Shown here: positions 27,430-36,876 of the stretch, one piece after another
Numbering within the stretch: the stretch's first letter is position 1
How the letters are laid out: each line of letters starts with the position of its first letter
From: Limosilactobacillus reuteri
Lineage (GTDB): Bacteria; Bacillota; Bacilli; Lactobacillales; Lactobacillaceae
Direction of reading: 5' to 3'
Length of the DNA: 64,000 nucleotides
Assembly (NCBI RefSeq): GCF_013694365.1
Contig: NZ_CP059275.1
Location: forward strand, 1,798,001 to 1,862,000
The notes under the pieces: model-generated
Database searches by the model: none
Seen by the model: the letters and a program-made list of their open reading frames with translations, nothing else
Told to the model about the DNA's origin: nothing
Position numbers and translations under genes: made by a program

Positions 27430-29196
27430 ATGTCAGAAATTAAATTAAGTGAATACATTGATGCTGGTGCTGCTAAATTACCTGCTGACCTGGTCATTAC
27501 TGGCGGGACATTAATTAATGTTAATACTGGTGAATATTACAAGGCAGATGTAGCCATTTATGACCAACGAATTGTGGCCGTTGAAAAAGATATCACCGAT
27601 TATATCGGCCCCAACACTAGAAAGGTTGATGCTACCGGTAAGTATCTTGCCCCTGGGCTAATTGATTGTCACATTCACGTTGAATGTAGTAAGTTAAGTA
27701 TGACCCGATTTGCTCAGGCAGTCTTACCTCATGGGACAACCAGCATCGTCACCGGTTTAGACGAATACATCTCCGTAATCGGCTTAGATGGTTTAAAAGA
27801 AATCTTCAATGAAATTGCTCAACTACCATTCAATGTCATCTGGGGACTACCTTATAAGACTCCTTACACCATTCCAAAATCAACTATCTCTTACGATGTC
27901 ACCGCTAAGGATCATGCTCAAGTGCAAACGGATCCTCGTTGCTTCGGTGTTTGGGAAACGGTTCGTGAATCCGTGGAAACTAAGGATCCAGATACTATGA
28001 AAGTACTAGAATTAGCTCATCAAAATCATCAACCCATTTTCGGCTGCTCACCAATGGCACGTGGAAAAGCACTCAATCAATATCTAATGAGTGGTGTTTC
28101 CGTCGATCACGAAAGTTACTCTCATGAAGAATTCTTGGAAAAAGCACGGAAAGGTGTCCACACGGTGATTCGTGAATCTGCCGTGACTAAGTTTCTGAAT
28201 GAAAATATTAAATCAATTACCGAGAATGTTGCTGGGGTTGCTCGGCATACTAGTTTCTGCTCCGACGATGTGAATGCTACCAGTATTCTTTCTGTTGGTC
28301 ACATCGATCACATGGTTCGATTAGCAATTCAGGCTGGTGTTAGCCCAATGACCGCAATTCAAATGGCCACCATTAATGCTGCTGAAGCGTATCATATTGA
28401 TGATCGGCTTGGATCAATTGCTCCTGGCAAACGAGCTGATATTTTACTGGTCGACCATCCTGGAACTTTCAATGTCGAAACTGTCATTAGTCAAGGCCAG
28501 TTAGTATTTGACGATGGTCAAGAACAATTTGCTTTTACGGTTCCTGCCCGCTCAAGCGAATTAACGGCAACTGTACATCGTGACCCATTATCAGCAAATG
28601 ATTTCCAATATCATACTGATCACGCTGATGGTACTGCACTGGTGGAAACGATTAACAGCATTGGCCCCTTCGTTCGGAAACGTCGTGACGTCAAATTGCC
28701 TGTTGAAGATGGCATTATTAAGCCTGATGTTGACCAAGATGTGGCCCTAGTTTCTGTGGTTGAGCGGTACGGAATCAACGGTAATATTTCTCACGGTTTT
28801 ATCTCTAGTTGGTCTTTCAAGAAAGGGGCGATTGCAACCACTGCTGCCCCTGACGACAATAACATGGTTGTCGCTGGTGTGAACTATGACGACATGGCAC
28901 TAGCTGCGAATAAGTTAATCGAACAAGGTGGTGGCCAAATTGTCGTTGTTGATGGTCAAGTGGTTGCTAACCTACCATTGCCAATTGCTGGGATTTGTTC
29001 AGACTTACCTGTTGAAGAATTAGCTCAACAAGAAAAGGCCTTGCAAGAAGGAGCACGGGAGATTGGTTCTAAACTGCCAGACCCTATCTTCTACCTTTCC
29101 TTCCTCCCAATCACTGCAATTCCTGATTTAGCCATTACCGATGGCGGAAACGTGGATTACACGCAATTAAAATACTTCAATCCAGTGTTGGATTAG
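27430..29196 (+). CDS. ade: Adenine deaminase
   Basis: Hydrolyses adenine to hypoxanthine and ammonia. The amidohydrolase fold has the N-terminal metal site GLIDCHIHVE (about residues 76-85), metal/catalytic residues around HIDHMVRLA, and a C-terminal domain with SHGFISSWSFKKGAIATT. Length 588 fits bacterial AdeC. Joins the purine permease upstream functionally. Confidence 0.92.
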   Translation: MSEIKLSEYIDAGAAKLPADLVITGGTLINVNTGEYYKADVAIYDQRIVAVEKDITDYIGPNTRKVDATGKYLAPGLIDCHIHVECSKLSMTRFAQAVLPHGTTSIVTGLDEYISVIGLDGLKEIFNEIAQLPFNVIWGLPYKTPYTIPKSTISYDVTAKDHAQVQTDPRCFGVWETVRESVETKDPDTMKVLELAHQNHQPIFGCSPMARGKALNQYLMSGVSVDHESYSHEEFLEKARKGVHTVIRESAVTKFLNENIKSITENVAGVARHTSFCSDDVNATSILSVGHIDHMVRLAIQAGVSPMTAIQMATINAAEAYHIDDRLGSIAPGKRADILLVDHPGTFNVETVISQGQLVFDDGQEQFAFTVPARSSELTATVHRDPLSANDFQYHTDHADGTALVETINSIGPFVRKRRDVKLPVEDGIIKPDVDQDVALVSVVERYGINGNISHGFISSWSFKKGAIATTAAPDDNNMVVAGVNYDDMALAANKLIEQGGGQIVVVDGQVVANLPLPIAGICSDLPVEELAQQEKALQEGAREIGSKLPDPIFYLSFLPITAIPDLAITDGGNVDYTQLKYFNPVLD

Positions 29197-29658
29197 ATGG
29201 CTGGATTAGCAGGTCTAATTAGGCCTAAGCATAATCGGAAATACTCATTAGAAACAAAGGTAGCCGCTGTCAAAGCTTATCTTTCAAGTGCGTATTCTAA
29301 CCAGGAACTCCTTCAGCGATACCAAATTAGGAATATTTCTCAACTCCATCAATGGGTTATCAGTTACAATAGTGGCAACCTTACCGTTAATCAGACAACG
29401 AGAAAGCGAGCTAGAAGAATGGGACGAAAAGTAACCTTTGATGAAAAAAAGAGTATCGTTCAATGGACGATTGACCATGACAACAACTATAAGGCGGCTG
29501 CTGAGAAGTATAACGTTAGTTATCAACGTGTTTATTCTTGGGTACGCAAGTACCAGAAAAACAATGATTGGGCAGCATTGAAGGATAACCGTGGGCGTAA
29601 CAAGGGTAAAGAACCGACTAATGAATTAAAACGGTTAAGAAAAAACTTCGCGAATTAG
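29197..29658 (+). mobile_element. IS3-family transposase OrfA
   Basis: This 153-residue protein has two helix-turn-helix units: SLETKVAAVKAYLSSAYSNQ and FDEKKSIVQWTIDHDNNYKAAA. It ends in a Lys/Arg-rich ELKRLRKNF segment. It corresponds to OrfA of IS150-type IS3 elements, which binds the terminal repeats. The expected programmed frameshift into OrfB cannot be judged because OrfB is broken and appears as separate pieces. Confidence 0.82.
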
Positions 29659-29796
29659 ATGATAGCCGAGGGTTATTCAGTCCGTGAATTAACCAAAGCT
29701 GCTGGAGTGTCTAGGCAAGCTTACTACAAGTGGCTTAAATATGATCCAAATGAACGTGAAATCGAGGAATTGGAACTCCTCAAGTTAATTGAGTAG
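29659..29796 (+). pseudogene. IS3-family OrfB, N-terminal piece
   Basis: A 45-residue frame (MIAEGYSVRELTKAAGVSRQ, then AYYKWLKYDPNEREIEELEL) is the conserved N-terminus of the IS3 OrfB transposase, ending in a premature TAG. The next ORF begins with TTG exactly after the stop and continues the same protein, so a nonsense change interrupts it. Confidence 0.8.
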
Positions 29797-30012
29797 TTGA
29801 GTCAGCAAGTTCCCTATAAGGTAAACAAGAAACGGATTATTCGTATCATGCGAAAGCATGGTATTAAAGCTGACTATCGTCAGCCCAAACATAAGCGTAT
29901 TCAGGCTCAACAAACTTATGAAGCTGAAAACATTCTTAAACGACAATTTGATCAAAGCGTAGCAAACCAAGTCTGGGTTACGGATACAACTGAGTTAACG
30001 TATGGGATTTGA
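29797..30012 (+). pseudogene. IS3-family OrfB, middle piece
   Basis: These 71 residues continue OrfB (KVNKKRIIRIMRKHGIKADY, NQVWVTDTTELTYGI) up to the first catalytic aspartate (WVTDTTELTYG) of the DDE triad, then stop. The remaining two thirds, with the second D and the E, are absent, so the element cannot be active from this copy. Confidence 0.8.
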
Positions 30013-30468
30013 ATGAGCAAAATTACTGTGAATTCGGACTTTACCTTGCCAGTCCGCAGTGAAAAACAAATCGCCAGCAACGTTTTGAAAGGCTCGCTGG
30101 GGAACCTGATCGAATGGTTCGATTGGTACGTCTACGCTTCCTTTGCTATCTACTTTTCGGGCGCATTCTTTCCCGCTCACAACCCCACGGCCCAACTCCT
30201 AGCTGCCGCGGGGGTCTTTGCAATCGGCTTTTTCATGCGGCCGCTTGGTTCGTTAATAATGAGGCGCCTGGCTGATCGCCATGGCCGCCGTACGGCCCTA
30301 ACTATTTCAGTTCTAATCATGGCCACGGGCTCCTTGATCATTGCGTTCGTCCCGACCTATGCTACCATTGGCATCTGGTCGCCCCTGATTTTGATTGCCA
30401 CCCGCTTATTGCAGGGCCTGTCGCTCGGGGGCGAATACGGAACCTGGTACTGTGCCCTGTCAAGTTGA
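30013..30468 (+). pseudogene. MFS transporter, N-terminal third (ProP/KgtP-like), fused to foreign sequence
   Basis: Residues 1-144 match the start of metabolite:H+ symporters (GNLIEWFDWYVYASFAIYFS, then RPLGSLIMRRLADRHGRRTAL and LLQGLSLGGEYGT). After GGEYGT the family sequence ends and seven unrelated residues (WYCALSS) precede the stop, where DNA related to the adhesin region begins. GC content is clearly higher than in neighbouring genes, suggesting a donor such as a higher-GC lactobacillus. Only about 4 of 12 helices remain, so it is non-functional. Confidence 0.72.
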
Positions 30469-31980
30469 TTGACTCGTAGTGCCTTGATTGTTGGCGGAAG
30501 TCAAACTAACTTGATCGGTATTTGCCAAGGCACTGTTCGCGGCATTATTCGTGGCCGTCGTTTGGACCCCCGTGGTCGTGGCCGCCAACGCTCCGGTTGA
30601 TTGGTCAACATTCGACGTGGTCGGCGCTGTCGTGGCTACCAGGCTGTTCGCATTAATCGTTTGACTGGTTGCACTCGTGGCCGTCCCCGACATCGTTTGG
30701 CTGGTGGTACTCGTCGTGCTGGCCGGTTCCTTGGCCGAAGTCGAATTGCTGGTTAAGCACTTGCTGATGCCGATTCACTGGCACTTGCTGATGCCGATTC
30801 GCTGGCACTTGCTGATGCCGATTCACTGGCACTTGCTGATGCCGATTCACTGGCACTTGCTGATGCTGATTCACTGGCACTTGCTGATGCCGATTCACTG
30901 GCACTTGCTGATGCTGATTCGCTGGCACTTGCTGATGCTGATTCGCTGGCACTTGCTGATGCTGATTCGCTGGCACTTGCTGATGCTGATTCACTGGCAC
31001 TTGCTGATGCCGATTCACTGGCACTTGCTGATGCTGATTCACTGGCACTAGCAGAAGCGGATTCGCTGGCACTTGCTGATGCTGATTCGCTGGCACTAGC
31101 AGAAGCTGATTCACTGGCACTTGCTGATGCCGATTCACTGGCACTTGCTGATGCTGATTCGCTGGCACTAGCAGAAGCCGATTCACTGGCACTTGCTGAT
31201 GCCGATTCACTGGCACTTGCTGATGCTGATTCACTGGCACTTGCTGATGCCGATTCACTGGCACTTGCTGATGCCGATTCACTGGCACTTGCTGATGCCG
31301 ATTCGCTGGCACTAGCAGAAGCGGATTCGCTGGCACTAGCAGAAGCCGATTCACTGGCACTTGCTGATGCCGATTCGCTGGCACTAGCAGAAGCTGATTC
31401 ACTGGCACTTGCTGATGCCGATTCACTGGCACTTGCTGATGCCGATTCGCTGGCACTAGCAGAAGCCGATTCACTGGCACTTGCTGATGCCGATTCACTG
31501 GCACTTGCTGATGCCGATTCGCTGGCACTTGCTGATGCCGATTCACTGGCACTTGCTGATGCCGATTCACTGGCACTTGCTGATGCTGATTCACTGGCAC
31601 TAGCAGAAGCGGATTCACTGGCACTTGCTGATGCCGATTCGCTGGCACTTGCTGATGCTGATTCGCTGGCACTAGCAGAAGCGGATTCGCTGGCACTTGC
31701 TGATGCTGATTCGCTTGCACTTGCTGATGCCGATTCACTGGCACTTGCTGATGCCGATTCGCTGGCACTAGCAGAAGCGGATTCGCTGGCACTAGCAGAA
31801 GCTGATTCACTGGCACTTGCTGATGCCGATTCACTGGCACTCGTCGAGGTACTGGTACTTAATGATCCACTCAATGACGCACTTTCACTTTGTGCTGCAC
31901 TTAACGATTCACTTGTACTAATAGATTCCGACTCTTGCCTTTCGCTTGTACTAGTAGATTCCGATTCCTTCAGGGAATGA
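30460..31980 (-). pseudogene. Fragment of a serine-rich-repeat adhesin (minus strand)
   Basis: Read on the minus strand, a Ser-rich lead ([38 protein letters not shown]; 31980-31850) passes into about 45 tandem copies of a 24-nt unit coding ASASASES, with SASASASES variants using TCT/GCT codons. A TAA at 30753-30755 ends this frame. A Thr/Ser-rich, GC-rich stretch (30460-30750) continues in another frame up to TGA. Such repeats form the glycosylated stalk of SRRP adhesins exported by SecA2/Y2. No signal peptide, binding region or LPXTG anchor is present, so this is a partial or broken gene. Confidence 0.75.
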
Positions 31981-32753
31981 GCATCAGCAAGTGCCAGCGA
32001 ATCGGCATCAGCAAGTGCCAGTGAATCCGCTTCTGCTAGTGCCAGTGAATCAGCATCAGCAAGTGCCAGTGAATCGGCATCAGCAAGTGCCAGTGAATCG
32101 GCATCAGCAAGTGCCAGCGAATCGGCATCAGCAAGTGCCAGTGAATCGGCATCAGCAAGTGCCAGTGAATCGGCTTCTGCTAGTGCCAGCGAATCGGCAT
32201 CAGCAAGTGCCAGTGAATCGGCATCAGCAAGTGCCAGTGAATCAGTGCCAGCGAATCCGCTTCTGCTAGTGCCAGCGAATCGGCATCAGCAAGTGCCAGT
32301 GAATCGGCATCAGCAAGTGCCAGTGAATCGGCATCAGCAAGTGCCAGTGAATCAGCATCAGCAAGTGCCAGTGAATCGGCATCAGCAAGTGCCAGTGAAT
32401 CGGCTTCTGCTAGTGCCAGCGAATCAGCATCAGCAAGTGCCAGTGAATCGGCATCAGCAAGTGCCAGTGAATCGCATCAGCAAGTGCCAGTGAATCGGCA
32501 TCAGCAAGTGCCAGTGAATCAGCATCAGCAAGTGCCAGCGAATCAGCATCAGCAAGTGCCAGCGAATCAGCATCAGCAAGTGCCAGCGAATCAGCATCAG
32601 CAAGTGCCAGTGAATCGGCATCAGCAAGTGCCAGTGAATCAGCATCAGCAAGTGCCAGTGAATCGGCATCAGCAAGTGCCAGTGAATCGGCATCAGCAAG
32701 TGCCAGCGAATCGGCATCAGCAAGTGCCAGTGAATCGGCATCAGCAAGTGCCA
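31981..32753 (+). pseudogene. Fragment of the serine-rich-repeat adhesin (plus strand)
   Basis: The same 24-nt ASASASES unit runs here on the opposite strand, in frame from 31981. A 10-nt loss near 32244 and a 1-nt loss near 32473 shift the frame, so the Ser-Ala pattern is not maintained. The piece starts abruptly after the minus-strand fragment and ends at the 127-nt repeat beginning at 32754. It has no start codon, signal or anchor. Probably a collapsed or partial copy of the stalk region. Confidence 0.75.
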
Positions 32754-32880
32754 CCACGCTCATTTAAATACTTTGGCAATTCGTCTTGTACCGCCTGTAA
32801 AGCTTGACGATTAAAAAGAGTCTTTGCTGATAACCGCTTTTCCGCATTGAAAGGCACAATACCTAAGTGCATATGCGGTG
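32754..32880 (-). repeat. 127-nt repeat, copy 1 (MobV coding fragment in antisense)
   Basis: Identical to 41908-42034 and to the reverse complement of the first 125 nt of the MobV fragment at 41083. On the minus strand it codes [20 protein letters not shown] and on to LNERG. It ends at the base before the ATG of aadE. Confidence 0.9.
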
Positions 32881-33747
32881 ATGAGATCAGAAAAGGAAGT
32901 TTATGATATTGTTTTGAATTTTGCAAAAACAGACAAACGCATTCGCATGGTTACTTTGGAAGGATCTAGAACAAATACAAATATTCCGCCTGATGATTTT
33001 CAGGATTTTGATATTACTTTTTTTGTTACGGATATGGACAGCTTCACAAGTGATGATAAATGGCTAGATATATTTGGTGAAAGGTTGATTCTGCAAAAGC
33101 CGGAAGATATGGAATTATTTCCAGCTGTAGAAAAGGGATTTTCATATTTAATGCTGTTTACTGATGATGTTAAGATAGATTTAACTTTGCTGCCGCTGGA
33201 ACTGATAGACGAGTATTTTACATGGGATAAACTGGTAAAGTTACTGTTGGATAAAGACAACCGTATCGTAAAGCCGCCAATACCAACGGATATAGACTAC
33301 CACTTGCAGAAGCCTACTCAAAGAATGTTTGACGATTGCTGTAATGAATTTTGGAATACTACAACATATGTAGTAAAGGGCTTATGCCGCAAAGAAATTC
33401 TTTTTGCTATTGACCATATGAATGATATAGTACGAAAAGAATTGCTTCGCATGATTTCCTGGCTGATTGGTATCAAACAGGGATTTCATTTCAGTTTGGG
33501 AAAAAACTATAAATTTATGAAGCAATATGTCCCAGAGGAATTGTGGGAACGACTTATGTCCACTTATAATATGGATTCCTATCCCCATATGTGGGAATCC
33601 TTTGAACAATGTATGGCATTGTTCCGGGAGGTTTCGTCAGAAGTGGCATGCCAGTTGGATTACCAGTATCCACTATATGATGAAAAAATCAGTAATTATG
33701 TGATTCGGCAAAAGAAAAAATATGGCATTGAAGATGATAACAAATAA
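32881..33747 (+). CDS. aadE: Aminoglycoside 6-nucleotidyltransferase (streptomycin resistance)
   Basis: ANT(6) enzymes adenylylate streptomycin. The N-terminal nucleotidyltransferase motif [20 protein letters not shown] (glycine-serine loop and the paired metal aspartates) is intact, followed by [10 protein letters not shown] with the third acidic residue and a helical C-terminal domain ([30 protein letters not shown]). Length 288 matches AadE/ANT(6)-Ia. I start at ATG 32881; a GTG at 32878 lies within the 127-nt repeat. The gene is foreign to lactobacillar core genomes and common in Clostridia, enterococci and streptococci. Confidence 0.93.
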   Translation: MRSEKEVYDIVLNFAKTDKRIRMVTLEGSRTNTNIPPDDFQDFDITFFVTDMDSFTSDDKWLDIFGERLILQKPEDMELFPAVEKGFSYLMLFTDDVKIDLTLLPLELIDEYFTWDKLVKLLLDKDNRIVKPPIPTDIDYHLQKPTQRMFDDCCNEFWNTTTYVVKGLCRKEILFAIDHMNDIVRKELLRMISWLIGIKQGFHFSLGKNYKFMKQYVPEELWERLMSTYNMDSYPHMWESFEQCMALFREVSSEVACQLDYQYPLYDEKISNYVIRQKKKYGIEDDNK

Positions 33748-34734
33748 TTGACCGTTGACTGGCTCGGCTGGCTGAATTTCCAGAGATACGGCACTTTCGC
33801 AAATATCTATGCCGGAGCGCCGGAGGAAAAAGCCTATGCGTGGACGATAGCGCAGGTGAAAAGTATTCTGAAAGAGGAAACCTATATCGGACACAGCGTC
33901 CACAATAAGCAGACCAACATTTCATTCAAAAACAAGAAGAAAGTACGCAAGCCAAAAGAGGAATGGTATCGTGTGGAGAACACCCACGAAGCGATTATTT
34001 CCGAAGATGTGTTCCGTCAAGTACAGGAGCAGATTTGCAACAGGCGCAGACGGCAGAAGAACGGCACAACACAGATATTTTCCGGGCTGGTAAAATGTGC
34101 GGACTGCGGCTGGTCGCTGGCCTATGGTATGAACAGCCAGAACAAAAATCCCTATGCCCACTACCATTGTAGCAAGTACGGGCAAGGATTGCACCAGTGT
34201 TCCATGCACTATATCCGCTATGATGTGCTTTACGCCTATGTCCTTTCCCGTCTGCAATACTGGTCTGTGCTGGCACAGCAGGATGGGGACAAACTTCTGA
34301 AACGGCTACTTAACGCCAGCGACAAGGAACGCAATACTGCAAGGAAGCGGCAGACAGCCGAACTGAAAAAGGCGGAAAAGCGCAAAGCAGAAGTAGACAC
34401 CCTGTTTGCAAAAATGTATGAGGACTGGTCTGCCGGACGCATTACAGAATACAATTTCAATATGCTGTCCGAAAAGTATCAGGGCGAACAGCGAGAATTG
34501 GACGTAAAAATTGAACGGCTTCACGAAGCGATGGAGACCGCCGCCCAGACAGCGGTTGACGCTGAAAAGTGGATAGGTCTGATGAAACAGTATGTCAATC
34601 CCACAGAATTGACGGCTGAACTTCTGAATACGCTGATTGAAAAAATCCTTGTCCATGAAGCGGTCAAAAGTGAGGACGGAAGCCGGGAACAGGAAGTGGA
34701 AATCTTCTACCGCTTTATCGGCAAAATCGAATGA
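33748..34734 (+). pseudogene. Large serine recombinase, C-terminal two thirds
   Basis: The piece starts inside the recombinase domain (WTIAQVKSILKEETYIGHSVHN). It continues through the zinc-ribbon domain (CADCGW ... HCSKYG ... CSMHYIRYD, about residues 116-155) and a long coiled coil to a C-terminal DUF4368-like tail. The N-terminal catalytic serine domain is missing. GC and codon use are clearly higher than in the lactobacillar genes, resembling integrative elements of gut Clostridia that carry aadE-type genes. The TTG start is probably not real. Confidence 0.82.
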
Positions 34735-35256
34735 TTGAAAGAATATTTATCAAAAAAAGAAGTTAGAACCGTTTATAATCCAGCAAGTGATTTATCTATT
34801 GTTATTATGGGACTAGTATTAATAGTTCTAACCTTCTCAGGTAATACTGTACTACCTGAAGTGGTATATAGCATTATCACTCTTGCATTTATGTTACTTT
34901 TTGCAGCTTGGGTATTCTTTGATAAAAGACTATATAACTTAATTGCAGATTCAAATCCTACAACTCAGTCTCAAGAAGGAGTTGCTTACAAGGTATTTAG
35001 TAAAACGCTAATAGTGATATTGTGGATTCTACTTGTTTTAACAATGGGCACCGCACTTTTATCTTTCTTAAACATAATTCCTAATGTCATAACGATGAAA
35101 TTAGGTACAGTTAAGCTAAATATACAGATGATCGGTGACTCATCTCCATCAGTTGTGGCTATAACTGTAGGTATAATTACTGCTCTTTTCGGTATTGTAA
35201 GGTTCGTTAAAGATATCAGGAGTTCGTTAAAGAAGTCCCATCATCGTAAAAATTAA
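34735..35256 (+). CDS. Hypothetical membrane protein, 173 residues
   Basis: I do not recognise a family. Four hydrophobic segments are visible: about residues 20-37, 42-60, 92-112 and 142-160. A short polar loop follows TM2 and the C-terminus is basic (KKSHHRKN). Start codon TTG. AT-rich composition agrees with the following plasmid-type genes. It could be an accessory or immunity-type membrane protein, but there is no direct evidence. Confidence 0.55.
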   Translation: MKEYLSKKEVRTVYNPASDLSIVIMGLVLIVLTFSGNTVLPEVVYSIITLAFMLLFAAWVFFDKRLYNLIADSNPTTQSQEGVAYKVFSKTLIVILWILLVLTMGTALLSFLNIIPNVITMKLGTVKLNIQMIGDSSPSVVAITVGIITALFGIVRFVKDIRSSLKKSHHRKN

Positions 35257-35844
35257 ATGAAACAGCTTGTATTACCCATCAAAGATACCAACGTCCTCCA
35301 CGAAGTTGAAGATACTTTACTCCATAATTTTCGTGAAGGACGCCGGAATTACACAATTTTCCAGGTTGGCAAGGCCACTCTGCTTCGAGTGAGTGATGTG
35401 TTGGCTCTCAGACGCAACGAAATCTATAAAACTGATGGGGACATCAAGAAAAATGCTTATATTCGCGATAAAAAGACCGGAAAACCTAATATTTTATACC
35501 TTAAACCAGTAAAACAAGACTTAATCGACTATTTTAACTGGCTAAACGAGCAAAACATTCAATCGGAGTGGCTTTTCCCCTCCTCACGGGACCATTCTCG
35601 GCATATCACAGAAAAGCAGTTTTACAAAATCATGGCTAGAACTGGTGACTTACTAGGAATTAACTACCTTGGGACCCACAGCATGAGAAAGACAGGTGCC
35701 TACCGTGTTTACACGCAAACCCATTACAATATTGGCCTGGTAATGAGCCTTCTAAACCATACATCTGAAGCTATGACTTTAAAGTATCTGGGATTGGACC
35801 AAGTTAGCCGTGAAAAAATGCTCGATGAAGTTAAGTTTGATTAA
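35257..35844 (+). CDS. Tyrosine recombinase, minimal catalytic-domain type
   Basis: A 195-residue integrase/resolvase containing essentially only the catalytic domain. The first Arg is in LLRVSDVLALRR, the Lys in RDKKTGKP, H-x-x-R in THSMRKTGA, the second His in LLNHTS and the nucleophile Tyr in LKYLGLD. Small enzymes of this kind are common on lactobacillar plasmids, where they resolve multimers or move gene cassettes. It begins a run of plasmid-type genes. Confidence 0.87.
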   Translation: MKQLVLPIKDTNVLHEVEDTLLHNFREGRRNYTIFQVGKATLLRVSDVLALRRNEIYKTDGDIKKNAYIRDKKTGKPNILYLKPVKQDLIDYFNWLNEQNIQSEWLFPSSRDHSRHITEKQFYKIMARTGDLLGINYLGTHSMRKTGAYRVYTQTHYNIGLVMSLLNHTSEAMTLKYLGLDQVSREKMLDEVKFD

Positions 35845-36105
35845 ATGGACGCAAGAGTAGATAGTCGTATCCCAGTTGACGTTAAAGAAAAGGCTAGCAA
35901 AGAGTTAGCCGCTCATGGGCTATCCATTTCTAGTTTTATTCGTATGACCTTATCTTCTGTAGCTAACGATGGCCTACCAAAGTATTGGGGTATTCCTAAT
36001 GCAGAAACCATGTCATCAATTAACGAAGCAGTTGATGATTTAAGCAAACACAAGCTAAAAGGCGCTTCTTCTTATAATGAACTGGAGAAATTGTTAGATG
36101 AGTAA
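35845..36105 (+). CDS. RelB/DinJ-family antitoxin
   Basis: An 86-residue antitoxin with an N-terminal ribbon-helix-helix DNA-binding domain (ARVDSRIPVDVKEKASKELA, LSISSFIRMTLSSVA) and a C-terminal toxin-wrapping helix (YNELEKLLDE). Its last 8 nt (ATGAGTAA) are identical to the first 8 nt of the following toxin and are written twice in a row (36098-36113). Natively the genes must overlap, which is usual for coupled antitoxin-toxin pairs. GGAG at 36083-36086 would serve as the toxin ribosome binding site. Confidence 0.85.
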   Translation: MDARVDSRIPVDVKEKASKELAAHGLSISSFIRMTLSSVANDGLPKYWGIPNAETMSSINEAVDDLSKHKLKGASSYNELEKLLDE

Positions 36106-36477
36106 ATGAGTAAAGTTATCCCAACCAACCATTTTAAGAAGCAGCGTAAAAAGGTAAAGAAGAACCCACGTTGGCATAGTATTTTCCATGGAGAAGTTCC
36201 ATTTCCAGATGACCATCGCTCGCCATGGGAATATGTAATTAATTGCTTTCTAAATGATGAACCAATTCCCGATTATTTTTATGAACACTCAATTACTTTG
36301 ACAGCACAGCAAAAAAGCCAAATTAAGAATCGTTTGGGTTCCCTTAGTCAGGTTGAAATTAAAGGATTAGACCTTCACTTTGACGGTCATAATGGCGACC
36401 ATTTATTGCTATATATTCGAACTAACCAAGGAATCGTTTATTTAGTTGGTATTGGGACCCATTCTGACTTATTTTAA
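36106..36477 (+). CDS. YafQ-like mRNA interferase toxin (RelE/ParE superfamily)
   Basis: A 123-residue basic toxin predicted to cleave ribosome-bound mRNA. Family features: the N-terminal helix FKKQRKKVKKNPRW, the core LDLHFDGHNGDHLLLYIRTNQGIVYLVGIGTHSDLF with the histidines and aspartates typical of YafQ, and the C-terminal HSDLF motif. It is longer than E. coli YafQ (92 residues) because of an insertion around residues 30-60 (PFPDDHRSPWEYVINCF). Coupled with the antitoxin upstream. Confidence 0.85.
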   Translation: MSKVIPTNHFKKQRKKVKKNPRWHSIFHGEVPFPDDHRSPWEYVINCFLNDEPIPDYFYEHSITLTAQQKSQIKNRLGSLSQVEIKGLDLHFDGHNGDHLLLYIRTNQGIVYLVGIGTHSDLF

Positions 36478-36876
36478 ATGATGTCTCCAAAAAGCATTGC
36501 TCGTTGGCAAGAACTGAAAGCCAAGAAGTTAAACGGCCGCACAGTTCCAGAAGATATGGAATATAAGAAACTGCAAATGAAACATGACGCTGACGTTTTA
36601 GCATTAAACGAACTAAAATGGAAAGCTGAATTAGCCGAAGCTATCATGATTTCATCAATGAATAACAGCAACACTAAGTCTGTGTTAGATGATGTTATTC
36701 AATCCGAAATTGGCGAGGAACAGAAGCCATATTCTCGGAAAGATATTGCTGATTTTGTGAATGTCTTTTTAGCAAAAGCTAAACAAGAAGTGACTACACA
36801 AAATCACAAACAGCCATTGGGAAGTAACCCATTAAATAATAATGAATTACCCGATGGCTCAAAACACAGCAACTAA
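36478..36876 (+). CDS. Hypothetical plasmid protein upstream of the relaxase
   Basis: A 132-residue, helix-rich, polar protein with no recognised domain. Charged helical segments (ARWQELKAKKLNGRTVPEDMEYKKLQMK, LNELKWKAELAEAI) and a flexible Asn/Ser-rich tail suggest an accessory DNA-processing protein, such as a mobilization auxiliary. The inference rests only on its position before the mob gene. Confidence 0.55.
   Translation: MMSPKSIARWQELKAKKLNGRTVPEDMEYKKLQMKHDADVLALNELKWKAELAEAIMISSMNNSNTKSVLDDVIQSEIGEEQKPYSRKDIADFVNVFLAKAKQEVTTQNHKQPLGSNPLNNNELPDGSKHSN

Noticed and set aside
30756..32753. Regular short repeats suggesting a CRISPR array
   Set aside because: The units are contiguous 24-mers with no unique spacers and code for Ser-Ala repeats. 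There are no cas genes.
30677..32807. Several long ORFs on both strands coding repeated HWHLLMP or HQQVPVN units
   Set aside because: They are out-of-frame readings of the 24-nt adhesin repeat; only the ASASASES frame has biological sense.
32878..32880. GTG at 32878 as the start of aadE
   Set aside because: It belongs to the 127-nt repeat; the family start is the ATG at 32881.
33922..34656. Long minus-strand ORFs opposite the serine recombinase fragment
   Set aside because: They are shadows caused by high GC and low stop frequency; the plus frame has clear recombinase domains.
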